From positions 1 through 52,922 of the forward strand of contig JAPLOM010000024.1 of NCBI GenBank assembly GCA_026400755.1: a stretch of 52,922 bases of DNA. The letters run 5' to 3'. Position 1 is the first letter of the stretch, and each line of letters starts with the position of its first letter. The DNA comes from Alphaproteobacteria bacterium (GTDB taxonomy: Bacteria; Pseudomonadota; Alphaproteobacteria; CADEGL01). The notes below the pieces were generated by a model. The model made no database searches, was not told the DNA's origin, and worked only from the letters and a program-made list of their open reading frames with translations. Positions 25,789 through 34,111 of this stretch are shown one piece after another. Both the position numbers and the translations under genes were made by a program.

Positions 25789-25819
25789 TTGCACCGCGCA
25801 AAAATGTATTGCGCCGCAA
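25789..25819. promoter_or_regulatory. Paired TTGC/GCAA dyads upstream of the maoC-like gene
   Basis: Two dyads lie 23 bases before the maoC-like start: TTGC-N5-GCAA (25789-25801) and TTGC-N3-GCAA (25809-25819). Together they also form a GCGCAA-N7-TTGCGC inverted repeat (25796-25814). TGC/GCA-rich dyads are the kind of site bound by PhaR-type regulators of polyhydroxyalkanoate genes, and the gene encodes an enoyl-hydratase-like protein. The regulator is inferred only from this similarity. Confidence 0.4.
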
Positions 25820-25841
25820 CAACAGATAAGGACGAATCGGA

Positions 25842-26327
25842 ATGTCGCCAGACGCCTCGGGACACCGCCAGACGCCTCCCATGCAGCGTTACCACGGTTA
25901 TTTCATCGAGGATCTCGCGGTCGGCCAGAGCGCGTTCTTCGGCAAGACCGTGACCGATGCCGACATCGTCCTGTTCTCCGGCGTGTCCGGCGACACGAAC
26001 CCGCTTCACCTCAACAAGGACTTCGCGGCCACCACGCGCTTCGGCGGCCCGATCGTCCACGGCATGCTGACGGCCAGCCTGATCTCGACGGTGGTCGGTA
26101 CGCGCCTGCCGGGTCCGGGCTGCGTCTATGTCAGCCAGGTGCTCAAGTTCCGCGCGCCCGTGCGCGTCGGCGACACGGTCCAGGTCCGCGCCACGGTGAA
26201 GGAAATCATCGCCGCCAAGGGCCGCGTCATCCTCGAGACGGTCTGCTCGGTCGGCGACACGGTCGTCCTGGAAGGCGAGGCCCACGTTCTTGTTGCCTCC
26301 CGCGCCCAGGCCGACGCGGCGGACTGA
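25842..26327 (+). CDS. MaoC-family (R)-enoyl-CoA hydratase-like protein
   Basis: 161 residues with one hot-dog fold. The hydratase motif reads SGDTNPLHLNKDFAATTRFG and continues GGPIVHGML, so the catalytic Asp and His are present. PhaJ-type members hydrate trans-2-enoyl-CoA to (R)-3-hydroxyacyl-CoA and link fatty acid oxidation with polyhydroxyalkanoate synthesis. ATG 25842 is taken because AAGGA lies nine bases upstream; an internal ATG at 25881 has no ribosome site. It is first in the long plus-strand run leading to ribF and ileS. Confidence 0.88.
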   Translation: MSPDASGHRQTPPMQRYHGYFIEDLAVGQSAFFGKTVTDADIVLFSGVSGDTNPLHLNKDFAATTRFGGPIVHGMLTASLISTVVGTRLPGPGCVYVSQVLKFRAPVRVGDTVQVRATVKEIIAAKGRVILETVCSVGDTVVLEGEAHVLVASRAQADAAD

Positions 26328-26401
26328 TCTCTCTCCGAATCCCCCCAATCACGGCTTGCGCGCCGCCGCGCGGTCGCTAACCTTGGCCCAGAGCCACGGC
26401 G

Positions 26402-27370
26402 ATGCGCATTTTCCGTCATTACACTGACCTGCCGGCCGACGCGCGCGCCACCGTGGCCGCGTTCGGAAATTTCGACGGCGTGCATCTGGGCCACCGCGCC
26501 GTGATCGAGGCGGCCAAGCGCCGCGCGGCCGAGTTGGACCGCCCGCTCGCCGTGTTGACCCTGGAGCCGCATCCGCGCGCGTATTTCCAGCCGGACAAGG
26601 CGCCCTTCCGCCTGACGCCGTTCCGCGCCAAGGCGCGCCTCTTGGAAGAGTTGGGCGTCGAACAGCTTTTCGTGCTGGCGTTCGACCGGTCGCTGGCCGC
26701 CCTGTCGGCGGAAGATTTCATCACCCGCGTCTTGGTCGAGGGCATGGACATCCGTCATGCCGTGGTCGGCTACGATTTCGCCTTCGGCCATAAGCGGCGA
26801 GGCGATGTGGAGTTGCTGGGCAGGGTCGGCGCGCACTTGGGTTTCGGCACCGAAAGCGTCGGGCCGATCATGGCCGAGGACGGCGTGGTCTATTCTTCGA
26901 GCCGCATCCGCGACCATCTCGTGAAGGGCGAGCCGCGCCAGGCCGCGGCCCTTCTCGGCCGCGAATGGGAGATTGAGGGGCACGTCGACACGGGGCGCAG
27001 GCTCGGCAACACGATCGGCTTCCCGACCGCGAACCTGGCCTTGGAGGAATATTTGCGCCCGGCTTACGGCGTCTATGCCGTGCGCTGCGGAGTGGAGGGG
27101 GGCGGTGCGACGCGCTGGTTCGATGGCGCGGCCAATTTCGGCAAGCGTCCAACCGTCGATGGCCACACCGAGCTTTTGGAGGCCCATCTGTTCGATTTTA
27201 CGGGCGACCTCTATGGCCGTTCCTTGCGTGTGGCCTTTGTCGAGCGCCTGCGGGCCGAGAAGAAGTTTGACGGGCTCGACGCCTTGAAGGCACAAATTGC
27301 CGAAGATTGCCGTGCGGCCCGCGCCCTTTTGGCCGAGCGGCCTCGCGGGGCCGTTACGGATCGGGCTTGA
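26402..27370 (+). CDS. ribF: Bifunctional riboflavin kinase/FAD synthetase
   Basis: 322 residues. The N-terminal FAD synthetase domain has FGNFDGVHLGHR (nucleotidyltransferase motif) and YSSSRIRDHL; the C-terminal flavokinase domain has GNTIGFPTANL and FPTANLALEE-like residues near 200. The protein phosphorylates riboflavin to FMN and adenylates FMN to FAD in the cytoplasm. No FMN riboswitch precedes it. It sits two bases before ileS, a common alphaproteobacterial order. Confidence 0.97.
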   Translation: MRIFRHYTDLPADARATVAAFGNFDGVHLGHRAVIEAAKRRAAELDRPLAVLTLEPHPRAYFQPDKAPFRLTPFRAKARLLEELGVEQLFVLAFDRSLAALSAEDFITRVLVEGMDIRHAVVGYDFAFGHKRRGDVELLGRVGAHLGFGTESVGPIMAEDGVVYSSSRIRDHLVKGEPRQAAALLGREWEIEGHVDTGRRLGNTIGFPTANLALEEYLRPAYGVYAVRCGVEGGGATRWFDGAANFGKRPTVDGHTELLEAHLFDFTGDLYGRSLRVAFVERLRAEKKFDGLDALKAQIAEDCRAARALLAERPRGAVTDRA

Positions 27371-27372
27371 GC

Positions 27373-30225
27373 ATGACGAAAGACTATAAATCCACCATTT
27401 TCCTGCCGAAAACCGACTTCCCCATGAAGGCGGAACTGCCCAAGCGCGAGCCGGCCATGCTGGCGCGCTGGAAGCAGCAGGATTTGAACGGCCAGATCCG
27501 CAGCAGCTCGAAAGGCCGGCCCAAATTCGTCCTGCATGACGGCCCGCCCTATGCCAACGGCAACCTCCATATCGGCCATGCGCTGAACAAGATTCTCAAG
27601 GACGTGGTCAGCCGCTCCCAGCAGATGTTGGGAAAGGACAGCGTCTACGTGCCCGGCTGGGACTGCCACGGCCTGCCGATCGAATGGAAGATCGAGGAAC
27701 GCTACCGCGCCGCCGGCAAGGACAAGGACGCCGTGCCGATCCTGGAATTCCGGCGCGAGTGCCGCGAGTTCGCCCAGCATTGGATTGGCGTGCAGTCCGA
27801 GGAGTTTCAGCGCCTGGGCGTGATGGGCGACTGGGCGAATCCCTATACGACTATGTCGTTCGACGCCGAGGCCCAGATTGCGCGCGAGATCTCGAAGTTC
27901 GCGGTGAACGGTGGGCTCTATCGTGGCGCGCGTCCCGTGCTCTGGTCTGTCGTCGAGAAGACGGCCCTGGCCGATGCCGAGGTCGAGTACCACGATCATG
28001 TCTCGACCACGATCTTCGTGCGCTTTCCGATCATTAAGTCGAAGTTCGATGATTTAGTGGGCGCCAGCGCCGTTATCTGGACGACCACGCCTTGGACCAT
28101 TCCCGGTAATCGCGCCATCGCCTATGGCGAAGAGTTTGATTATCAGCTGCTGGACGTGCGCTCAGTAGCGGAGGGCTCTCTTATAGAACCGGGAGCTCGC
28201 CTGTTAGTTGCGCAAAGTCTCAGCGAGGAAGTGAAAAGCGCCCTCAAGATTGAGCAAGCTGTTTCTGTTTGGTCTCGCAAAGGCGCTGAGTTGGCTGGAA
28301 CTGTGGCAAGTCATCCTTTCCGCGGGCAAGACAAAGTTTATGACTTTGATGTGCCGTTACTACCTGCCGCTCATGTCACGCTTGAAGCGGGCACAGGCTT
28401 AGTACACACCGCGCCAGGCCACGGTGTAGAGGACTTCGAAGTCGGTATCGCTTACGGGCTTGCTTTACCTGATACCGTGGATGAGGACGGCATCTTCCTC
28501 AAGAATGTTGGTATGGACTCTTTGATTGGGCGGCGCGTTCTTACTGCTGATGGCAAAGTTGGTGACGCCGATAGAGCGGTAGTGTCCGTCCTAAAAGATG
28601 TGGGAAAACTGGCCGCTCAAGGAAAACTGAACCACTCCTATCCTCATTCCTGGCGTTCCAAGGCGCCGCTCATCTTCCGCAACACCGCGCAATGGTTCAT
28701 CTCGATGGAGACGAACGGCTTGCGCGCCAAGGCGCTCAAGGCCATCGAAGGCACGCGCTTCGTGCCGGCCACTGGCCGCAACCGCTTGCATTCCATGGTC
28801 GAGTCGCGGCCCGATTGGTGCATCTCGCGCCAGCGCGCCTGGGGCGTGCCTATCGCGGTTTTCGTCGACCGGCGCACGGGCAAGCTTCTGTGCGATCAGG
28901 CCGTGTTCGACCGCATCGCCGAGGCGTTCGAGAAGGAAGGTGGGGATTGCTGGTTCTCCTCCGAGCCCGCGCGCTTCCTCGGCCCCGACCATGACCCGGC
29001 CAATTTTGAGCAGGTGAAGGACATCGTCGAGGTCTGGTTCGAGGCCGGCTCGACACACAGCTTCGTGCTGGAAAAGCGCGCCGACCTGAAATGGCCGGCC
29101 TCGCTCTATCTCGAAGGCTCGGACCAGCATCGCGGTTGGTTCCAGGCAGCGCTCTTGGAAGCGTGCGGCACGCGCGACCGCGCGCCGTTCGAGGCCGTCC
29201 TGACCCACGGCTTCGTGCTGGACGAGCAAGGCCGCAAGATGTCGAAGTCGGACGGCAACGTGGTCGCGCCGCAAGAGGTGACCGACAAGAACGGCGCCGA
29301 AATCCTGCGCCTGTGGGTGGTGGCCAGCGACTATGGTGACGATCTGCGCATCGGGCCGGGCATCCTCAAGCACCAAATCGACCTGTACCGCCGCCTGCGC
29401 AACACGCTGCGCTATCTCTTGGGCAATCTGGCCAGCTTCTCGGAAGAGGAGCGCCTGCCGTACGCCGAGATGCCGGAGCTGGAGCGCTGGATCCTGCATC
29501 GCCTGGCGGAACTGGACGGCGTCGTGCGCCAGGCCATCCACGATTTCGATTTCAACGCGCTGTTCACTGCGCTGCATACGTTCTGCGCGGTCGACCTGTC
29601 GGCCTTCTATTTCGACGTGCGCAAGGATTCGCTCTATTGCGACCGGCCCGACGCGCTCGCGCGCCGTGCCGTGCGCACCATCCTGGACCAGCTGTTCTCG
29701 TGCCTCACGGCTTGGCTCGCGCCCGTCATGTGCTTCACTGCCGAGGAAGCCTGGCTCTCGCGCCATGGCGAGCAGGCGCCGAGCGTCCATCTGCGCCAGT
29801 TCCCGGAGATTCCGGCGGCGTGGCGCGACGACGCGTTAGCTGCGAAGTGGAAAAAAGTGCGCGCGCTGCGCCGTGTCGTCACCGGCGCCTTGGAGCTGGA
29901 GCGCGAGAACAAGCGCATCGGCTCGTCCCTGCAGGCCGCGACCACCGTTTATGCGACGGACGACTATGTCGAGGCCATGCGCGGCCTGGATCTGGCTGAG
30001 ATCGCCATCACCTCCGGTGCGACTTTGGTGGCGGGCGCCGCACCTGCGGGCGCTTTCACGCTCGAGGACTTGGCCGGCGTGGGCGTGGTTCCGGCCCCGG
30101 CCGACGGCTCCAAGTGCCAGCGCTGCTGGCGCGTGCTGCCCGACGTGGGTTCGGTCGCGGGCCACGAGGATATTTGCGGTCGCTGCGCCGACGCGGTCGG
30201 CCCTTCGCAGGTGGCCGCCGAGTGA
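27373..30225 (+). CDS. ileS: Isoleucyl-tRNA synthetase
   Basis: 950 residues. The catalytic domain has NLHIGHALNK (HIGH) and KMSKSDGN; the CP1 editing domain has TTTPWTIPGN and HTAPGHGVEDF; the C-terminal zinc site has CQRCW and ICGRCAD. It charges tRNA-Ile with isoleucine and edits mischarged valine. ATG 27373 is three bases after the ribF stop. A region in the middle of the gene (about 28025-28655) has much lower GC and other codon preferences than the rest, although the frame is intact (see separate entry). The stop overlaps lspA (GTGA). I saw no T-box. Confidence 0.98.
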   Translation: MTKDYKSTIFLPKTDFPMKAELPKREPAMLARWKQQDLNGQIRSSSKGRPKFVLHDGPPYANGNLHIGHALNKILKDVVSRSQQMLGKDSVYVPGWDCHGLPIEWKIEERYRAAGKDKDAVPILEFRRECREFAQHWIGVQSEEFQRLGVMGDWANPYTTMSFDAEAQIAREISKFAVNGGLYRGARPVLWSVVEKTALADAEVEYHDHVSTTIFVRFPIIKSKFDDLVGASAVIWTTTPWTIPGNRAIAYGEEFDYQLLDVRSVAEGSLIEPGARLLVAQSLSEEVKSALKIEQAVSVWSRKGAELAGTVASHPFRGQDKVYDFDVPLLPAAHVTLEAGTGLVHTAPGHGVEDFEVGIAYGLALPDTVDEDGIFLKNVGMDSLIGRRVLTADGKVGDADRAVVSVLKDVGKLAAQGKLNHSYPHSWRSKAPLIFRNTAQWFISMETNGLRAKALKAIEGTRFVPATGRNRLHSMVESRPDWCISRQRAWGVPIAVFVDRRTGKLLCDQAVFDRIAEAFEKEGGDCWFSSEPARFLGPDHDPANFEQVKDIVEVWFEAGSTHSFVLEKRADLKWPASLYLEGSDQHRGWFQAALLEACGTRDRAPFEAVLTHGFVLDEQGRKMSKSDGNVVAPQEVTDKNGAEILRLWVVASDYGDDLRIGPGILKHQIDLYRRLRNTLRYLLGNLASFSEEERLPYAEMPELERWILHRLAELDGVVRQAIHDFDFNALFTALHTFCAVDLSAFYFDVRKDSLYCDRPDALARRAVRTILDQLFSCLTAWLAPVMCFTAEEAWLSRHGEQAPSVHLRQFPEIPAAWRDDALAAKWKKVRALRRVVTGALELERENKRIGSSLQAATTVYATDDYVEAMRGLDLAEIAITSGATLVAGAAPAGAFTLEDLAGVGVVPAPADGSKCQRCWRVLPDVGSVAGHEDICGRCADAVGPSQVAAE
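28025..28655 (+). other. Low-GC mosaic patch inside ileS (CP1 editing domain)
   Basis: My hand count of 28201-28620 gives 222 G+C of 420 (53%), against 43 of 60 (72%) for 28801-28860 just downstream. Codons such as TTA, CTA, GTA and GTT/GCT are frequent here and rare in neighbouring genes. The patch spans about residues 217-427, which covers most of the editing domain including GHGVEDF. The edges are approximate. Replacement by recombination with a lower-GC relative is the simplest reading; an assembly chimera is the alternative. Confidence 0.65.
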
Positions 30226-30701
30226 AGCCCGGCTCCATCGCCATGGTGCGATTTGGGCTTCTGATCGCGGTGTTCATCGTGGCGCTGGATCAGGCGTCGA
30301 AATGGTGGCTGCTCGAACTCATGGGCCGTGATCCGCGTGTGATCGAGGTCACGCCGTTTTTCAATTTGGTCTTGGGCCTGAACCGGGGCGTCAGCTTTGG
30401 CCTGTTCGATTCGGCCGAGATGGGGCCTTGGCCGTTCCTGCTTCTGGCCGCGGCGATCACCGTGGCGCTGCTGGTGTGGCTGGCCAAGGCCGGCCAGCGT
30501 TGGACGGCCACAGCACTCGGCCTGATCATCGGCGGGGCGGTCGGCAACGCCATCGACCGGGTCCGCTTCGGCGGCGTGGTCGATTTCCTGGATTTCCATG
30601 CCCTTGGCCGCCATTGGCCCGCTTTCAACGTGGCCGACAGCGCCATTTGCATCGGCGTGATCATGATCCTGATCGAGTCCTTGTTGGCACGGCGCCGCTA
30701 A
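30222..30701 (+). CDS. lspA: Lipoprotein signal peptidase (signal peptidase II)
   Basis: 159 residues with four membrane segments. The two catalytic Asp residues lie in GNAIDRVR and NVADSAI; the N-terminal LDQASKWW is also typical. It removes the signal peptide of prolipoproteins in the inner membrane. GTG 30222 overlaps the ileS stop (GTGA) and has AGGTGG upstream; ATG 30243 is possible and would give the more usual N-terminus. A lipoprotein gene follows directly. Confidence 0.96.
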   Translation: MKPGSIAMVRFGLLIAVFIVALDQASKWWLLELMGRDPRVIEVTPFFNLVLGLNRGVSFGLFDSAEMGPWPFLLLAAAITVALLVWLAKAGQRWTATALGLIIGGAVGNAIDRVRFGGVVDFLDFHALGRHWPAFNVADSAICIGVIMILIESLLARRR

Positions 30702-30745
30702 CCCATTTATTATGTATGCAATTCCCAACGGCAGAATGGGCGCAC

Positions 30746-31312
30746 ATGACGCGTAGAGTCGGACCGGTTCTTCTCGCGCTTTCGCTGGTGGCTTTCCTGG
30801 CCGCGTGCCAGTCGATCAAGGACGTCCAGGAAGCGATGGAGGGCAAGACCGGCGAGAACGAGATGCTCGGCGCCCAGCCCGCCAAGGGCCCGACCCTCAG
30901 CCTGCCGCCCGAATACAACCTGCGCCCGCCGGTTGCCGGCGCCGGCAATTCGGACCCCCGCGCCGCCGCGCAGACCGCGCGCCAGCGCACCTTCGCCGCC
31001 GCGGGCGTGCCCGCCGCTGCGGCCGGTTCGCCCACCCAGGCCAAGCAAAGCGCCGGCGAGCAAGCGTTCAGCAACAAGGTGCAAGCCAGTGCCGGTTCGC
31101 CTTCCACCGCTAACATCCGCCAGACGGTCGAATCGGAAACCTCGTCGACCGGCGATCGCGAGCGCATCCTGGTCGAGAAACTCTTGACGTGGCAGGACGG
31201 CTCGCAAGCCACCGCGCCCGCCAACAGCGACACGGTCACGCAGAAGGCCGTCACCGATATCTCGCCCGTCACGATCCAGCAGCGCCGCGGCCTGCTCGAC
31301 GTGCTGTTCTAA
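30746..31312 (+). CDS. DUF3035-family lipoprotein
   Basis: 188 residues starting with a lipoprotein signal peptide whose lipobox is LAAC (Cys21), so it is probably anchored in a membrane. The mature part matches DUF3035 of alphaproteobacteria in its start (PTLSLPPEYNLRPP) and its Ala/Pro-rich middle; the C-terminus ends QQRRGLLDVLF. Its position directly after lspA is conserved in many Rhodospirillales. Function unknown. ATG 30746 is preferred because the signal then has a normal length; ATG 30716 would add ten residues. Confidence 0.85.
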   Translation: MTRRVGPVLLALSLVAFLAACQSIKDVQEAMEGKTGENEMLGAQPAKGPTLSLPPEYNLRPPVAGAGNSDPRAAAQTARQRTFAAAGVPAAAAGSPTQAKQSAGEQAFSNKVQASAGSPSTANIRQTVESETSSTGDRERILVEKLLTWQDGSQATAPANSDTVTQKAVTDISPVTIQQRRGLLDVLF

Positions 31313-31367
31313 ACCGCGGCGTCCGCCGAAAACCTTCCCAGATTTTTCCCGGTCCGCTGGAGCCGCC

Positions 31368-32708
31368 GTGATCCGTCGCGCACGTATCGTCCTGGCTCTT
31401 CTCGCGTTGACCGTCACGGTTGTCGCCCAGGACGCGTCCGCGGCTGTCTTCAATCCCAAGACCTTCACGCTGGCCAACGGCATGCAGGTGGTGGTGATCG
31501 AGAACCACCGCATTCCCGCCGTCACCCATATGGTCTGGTACAAGGCCGGCGCGGCGGACGAACCGTGGGGCCAGTCCGGCGTCGCGCACTATCTCGAGCA
31601 CCTGATGTTCAAGGGCACGCGCGATACGCCGCCAGGCGAATTCTCCCGCCTGGTCGCCATCAACGGCGGGCGCGAGAACGCCTTCACCACCCAAGACTAC
31701 ACGGCCTACCACCAGACCGTGGCACGCGACCGGCTTGAGCTGGTCATGCGGCTGGAGGCCGACCGCATGGCCAATCTCGTCATCGATCCCGAACAGGCCA
31801 AGACAGAACTGCAGGTTGTGCTGGAAGAGCGGCGCTCGCGCGTCGACAACGATCCCGGCGCTCAACTCGACGAGCAGATGCGCGCCGTCCTGTTTCTCCA
31901 TCATCCTTACGGCATACCCGTGATCGGTTGGGAGCCGGAGATCAAGCGGCTGACGGCGGCGGAAGCGACGCAGTTCTACAAGACCCACTACGCGCCTAAC
32001 AACGCCATCCTGGTCGTGGCCGGCGACATCACGGTCGACGAGCTGAAGCCGCTGGCCGAGAAGTACTACGGTGTGATTCCGCGTCGCGTTCTGGCGCCAC
32101 GCTTGAGTGTGCTGGAGCCCACCCCGATCGCGCCCCGGCGCGTAACGCTGGAAAGCGAGCAGGTCCGCCGGCCCTCGCTGTTGCGCACCTATTTGGCGCC
32201 GAGCCATGGCGCCTCGCTGCGGCCCGAGGTCTACGCGCTGGAGGTGCTGAGCGAAGTGCTTGGCGGGGGCGCCACCAGCCGGCTGTACCGCTCGCTCGTG
32301 GTCGAACAGAAGCTCGCCGTCGGCGCGGGCGCCCATTACAGCGCGAATGGCATCGACTGGTCGCGTTTCGCCTTCTCGCTCTCGCCGCAGGAAAACGTCG
32401 ATCTGGTGAAGCTCGAAGCTGGGCTCGACGCCGAGATCGCCAAGCTCCTGGCCGATGGCGTCACGCCCGAGGAGGTCGAGCGCGCCAAGGGGCGCCTGCA
32501 ATCGCAAGCGATCTACGCGCGCGACAGCTTGGAGACCGGCGCGCGCGCCGTCGGCGCGGCGCTGTCGCTCGGCCGTACGATCGAGGACGTAGAAACTTGG
32601 CCAGAGCGCATCGGTGGGGTCAGGCCCCAGCAGGTCATGGCGGCGGCCAAACAGGTGCTGCGGCCCGAGCGTTCCGTCACTGGCACTCTGTTGCCGGCGA
32701 AGAGGTGA
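31368..32708 (+). CDS. M16-family zinc protease, catalytic
   Basis: 446 residues with a signal peptide (ending AQDASAA). The inverted zinc motif HxxEH is HYLEH (His74, Glu77, His78) and the downstream third-ligand region is VVLEERRS. Family members (PqqL, YmxG, mitochondrial processing peptidase beta) degrade or process peptides in the periplasm. GTG 31368 is used with GGAG upstream. A second M16 gene without the zinc motif follows four bases later, giving the usual catalytic/non-catalytic pair. Confidence 0.93.
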   Translation: MIRRARIVLALLALTVTVVAQDASAAVFNPKTFTLANGMQVVVIENHRIPAVTHMVWYKAGAADEPWGQSGVAHYLEHLMFKGTRDTPPGEFSRLVAINGGRENAFTTQDYTAYHQTVARDRLELVMRLEADRMANLVIDPEQAKTELQVVLEERRSRVDNDPGAQLDEQMRAVLFLHHPYGIPVIGWEPEIKRLTAAEATQFYKTHYAPNNAILVVAGDITVDELKPLAEKYYGVIPRRVLAPRLSVLEPTPIAPRRVTLESEQVRRPSLLRTYLAPSHGASLRPEVYALEVLSEVLGGGATSRLYRSLVVEQKLAVGAGAHYSANGIDWSRFAFSLSPQENVDLVKLEAGLDAEIAKLLADGVTPEEVERAKGRLQSQAIYARDSLETGARAVGAALSLGRTIEDVETWPERIGGVRPQQVMAAAKQVLRPERSVTGTLLPAKR

Positions 32709-32712
32709 GGTG

Positions 32713-34059
32713 ATGACCCTTCGCATTCTTTTGTCGCTGGCCGTTTGCGCCGTCATCGGGTTTGTCGCGCCCGCGGAAGCCGGCACGCGTATCGACCGCG
32801 TGCGCAGTCCGGGCGGGGTCGAGGCGTGGCTGGTCGAGGATCACAGCGTTCCGGTCGTCTCGCTGCGCGTGATCTTCCGCGGCGGCGCGGCGCTCGACCC
32901 GGCGGACAAGCTGGGCCTGGCAAACATGACGGCCTCTCTGCTGGATGAAGGCGCTGGTCCGCTCGATGCGCAGGCGTTCCAGCGCCAGATGGAGGATCTG
33001 TCGATCAGCCTGTCCTTCGGGGACGGGCTGGACACCTTCGGCGGCTCGCTCAAGACGCTGAGCGTCAACAAGGATACGGCCTTCGACCTGTTCCGGCTGG
33101 CCATGACCGAGCCGCGCTTCGACGCCGAGGCCGTGGAGCGAATCCGCAGCGGCATCCTGGCGCGCATCTGGCGCAGCGCGGCCGATCCCGATTATCTGGC
33201 GGGGCGGTTGTGGTGGAGCCGCGCGTTCCCCGAGCATCCTTACGGGCGGCCGTCGAACGGCACGCTCGAAACCGTCTCGCGCATCGACCAGGCCGATTTG
33301 AAGGGCTTCGTCGCCCGCCGCCTCGCGCGCGGCACGATGTATATCGGCGTGGTCGGCGACATCACGCCCGCCGAGCTGGCGCCGGTGCTGGATCGCGTCT
33401 TTGGCGCGTTGCCGACCCAGGCCGCGCCCTATGCGCTGCCCGCGGTCGAGCCGCGTGCGGCGGGTACCATCGCGGTGATTGAGCGGCCGGTGCCGCAAAG
33501 CGTCGTCCTGTTCGGCGAAAGTGGCATCAAGCGCAGCGATCCGGACTTCTATACCGCGTTCTTGATGAACCACATCCTGGGCGGCGGCTCGTTCAGCTCG
33601 CGCCTCTATCAGGAGGTGCGTGAGAAGAAGGGGCTGGCCTACTCGATCGGCACTTATTTGTATCCGCTCGATTGGTCGCCCCTGATCCTGGGCAGCGTGG
33701 CCACGCAGAACGCGCGGGTGGGTGAATCGATTGCCCTGATCCGTCAGGAGTGGGGTCGGATGGCATCGGGCGGCGTCACGGACGAGGAGCTGTCCGCGGC
33801 CAAAGACTATCTCACCGGCTCCTACGTCCTGCAGTTCGACAATAACGACAAGATCGCACGCCTTTTGGTCTCGATTCAGCTCGACGAGCTGGGCATCGAC
33901 TACATCGACAAACGCAATTCCTATCTTCAGGCCGTGACGCGCGCCGACATCGCCCGCGTGGCCAAGCGTCTGTTGGACGCGAAATCCCTGTCGTTTTCCG
34001 TGGTCGGCCAGCCCGCCGGATTGCCATCGACAGCGGTTAAAATCCCCGGCATCGAATGA
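32713..34059 (+). CDS. M16-family protease-like protein, non-catalytic partner
   Basis: 448 residues with a signal peptide (ending VAPAEAGTR). The position of HxxEH reads ANMTASLLDEG, so the zinc site is absent, while the M16 fold elsewhere is clear (NHILGGGSFSSRLYQEVREK). In bacterial M16 pairs the inactive subunit shapes the chamber of the active one. Start ATG 32713 has GAGGTGAGG upstream. It is the second gene of the pair and co-transcribed with the previous one. Confidence 0.92.
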   Translation: MTLRILLSLAVCAVIGFVAPAEAGTRIDRVRSPGGVEAWLVEDHSVPVVSLRVIFRGGAALDPADKLGLANMTASLLDEGAGPLDAQAFQRQMEDLSISLSFGDGLDTFGGSLKTLSVNKDTAFDLFRLAMTEPRFDAEAVERIRSGILARIWRSAADPDYLAGRLWWSRAFPEHPYGRPSNGTLETVSRIDQADLKGFVARRLARGTMYIGVVGDITPAELAPVLDRVFGALPTQAAPYALPAVEPRAAGTIAVIERPVPQSVVLFGESGIKRSDPDFYTAFLMNHILGGGSFSSRLYQEVREKKGLAYSIGTYLYPLDWSPLILGSVATQNARVGESIALIRQEWGRMASGGVTDEELSAAKDYLTGSYVLQFDNNDKIARLLVSIQLDELGIDYIDKRNSYLQAVTRADIARVAKRLLDAKSLSFSVVGQPAGLPSTAVKIPGIE

Positions 34060-34111
34060 CACTTTTCGACGCCGGATGCGTTAGCCTTCCAGTCGTTCGA
34101 AGGCCCTGAAA

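Noticed and set aside
26328-26401. Possible FMN riboswitch before ribF
   Set aside because: The gap is only 74 bases and shows none of the conserved FMN aptamer segments.
27300-27372. T-box leader for ileS
   Set aside because: ileS starts two bases after the ribF stop, so there is no leader space.
31269-34062. Long antisense frames (505 and 461 codons) opposite the M16 pair
   Set aside because: They are shadows of well-supported genes and show no domain.
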